Shown here: in pieces, positions 63,225 to 64,000 of the stretch
How the letters are laid out: every line of letters begins with the position of its first letter
Position numbering within the stretch: position 1 is the stretch's first letter
Assembly: GCF_036884655.1 (NCBI RefSeq)
Contig: NC_088340.1
Span: forward strand, 1,502,001-1,566,000
DNA length: 64,000 nucleotides
Reading direction: 5' to 3'
From: Musa acuminata AAA Group
Taxonomy: Eukaryota; Streptophyta; Magnoliopsida; Zingiberales; Musaceae
Position numbers and translations under genes: made by a program
The notes under the pieces: generated by a model
What the model was told of the DNA's origin: nothing
Database searches by the model: none
What the model saw: only the letters and a program-made list of their open reading frames with translations

Positions 63225-64000
63225 TGGGTGGGCGAAGGGCTGCAATCTCAGTACGCGCCCGCCGGTGGACGTGGCGTTTTCCTTTGCCTTCCAAGTGTTT
63301 GTCCCTTTCCTCCTCTCTCTCTCGCGTATGTATTGCCTTTGCTCTCTTTGGACACTACAAGTGGCTATGCATAAGAGAAGACGTATCTGTTTCGTAATGA
63401 AAGGATGTGTTCTCCGAGCTCAGCAGAGGACTGGCCAATAACATTTCGCCACATCATCTAACTCCGCCCTGTTGTTGGCTGACGTGGATAGTTGACCGGT
63501 CAATACGACCCAAACTTATGGGTCTCGAATTTGGACCGTCCCTAAATGGGCTTAATGGGTTGGGCTGTACGCTTGGGCTATTAATTCAGCGAAAAAGGTC
63601 TCATTTCTATGTTGCCGAAATAAACCCGAGTTACTAAACCGGAAACAAACCGACCGGTAATTGGACCTTTAGCCGATTCGGTTTATTAATTAGATAGTCC
63701 TTAATCCATATTTACTATATTATCTTCATTTTTCACCTTTTTTTTATGGGAAATATAGTTTTTTAAATTCTTTAAATATATATTTTACCTTATCAATCTC
63801 TCAAAATATAATTCTTTAATTCTTTTTTACATTATGAATTCGATGCATTCATCATATTTATCTTACAAATTAACGTCTCGATTCGTTTCGATGGTTATCT
63901 GAACTCACTACACCGCTAAGTGTGTCGGTTAGGGAAAACCAACCGCCTCCATCGTAACGGTTGATTTGGCTGACGCACGTGGTTGTGTATTCCATGCACG
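63225..64000. other. 3' UTR of the LEP-type ERF gene and AT-rich spacer
   Basis: After the stop codon a few hundred bases of mixed composition precede AT-rich sequence to the right edge. An open frame at 63028-63441 is an out-of-frame shadow of the ERF. Nothing else is recognised. Confidence 0.55.

Noticed and set aside
62748..63245. 165-codon reverse-strand open frame
   Set aside because: It is a shadow of the GC-rich LEP-type ERF coding region.

Overview
This window is nuclear DNA from a flowering plant, most likely a monocot. The evidence is intron-rich genes with GT/AG splice sites, GC-rich coding exons set in AT-rich introns and spacers, plant-specific transcription factor families (SQUA-clade MADS, two AP2/ERF groups), old LTR retrotransposon fragments and many long (AT)n, (GA)n and (GAA)n microsatellites. 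A FUL-type rather than euAP1-type SQUA gene favours a monocot, and the overall feel is that of a banana-like (Zingiberales) genome; that last step is inference. Exon chains were built by hand from splice sites, reading phase and family knowledge, and every spliced CDS given as complete closes in phase.

Layout from left to right. 1-1000: the first coding exon of an Asterix-like ER membrane protein gene (- strand) that runs off the left edge. 1430-3260: a decayed Ty3/gypsy element (-). 3908-9566: a SQUA/FUL-clade MADS-box gene (+, 8 exons) whose C-terminal FUL motif is broken by one extra base. 12307-15391: a RING-H2 E3 ubiquitin ligase (-) with a tandem duplication that copied part of its RING exon into an intron. 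18887-25270: a two-RRM hnRNP-like protein (+) whose last four codons sit beyond a 4.8 kb intron. 27048-29548: translocon-associated protein beta (+) with an inferred 6-nt microexon. 30679-37137: a 13-exon organellar-type tRNA nucleotidyltransferase/poly(A) polymerase family gene (-). 39581-40091: a tentative two-exon small membrane protein (+). 41186-42112: a group X ERF (+) whose conserved N-terminal frame lacks an ATG. 48246-57397: a 15-exon DUF3754 membrane protein (+) with a deleted Ty1/copia element in intron 5. 62379-63224: a LEAFY PETIOLE-type ERF (+).

The genes do not form a pathway or operon. They are an ordinary mixture: three developmental transcription factors, two ER secretory-pathway membrane proteins (Asterix and TRAP beta), RNA metabolism (RRM protein, nucleotidyltransferase) and protein turnover (RING E3). 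I found no undescribed multi-gene system. The most interesting signals are local changes to gene structure: the FUL-motif frameshift, the missing ERF start codon, the TRAP beta microexon, the partial RING-exon duplication and the copia deletion derivative. The remaining spacers are AT-rich and hold microsatellites, short tandem duplications and nothing I can recognise as coding.
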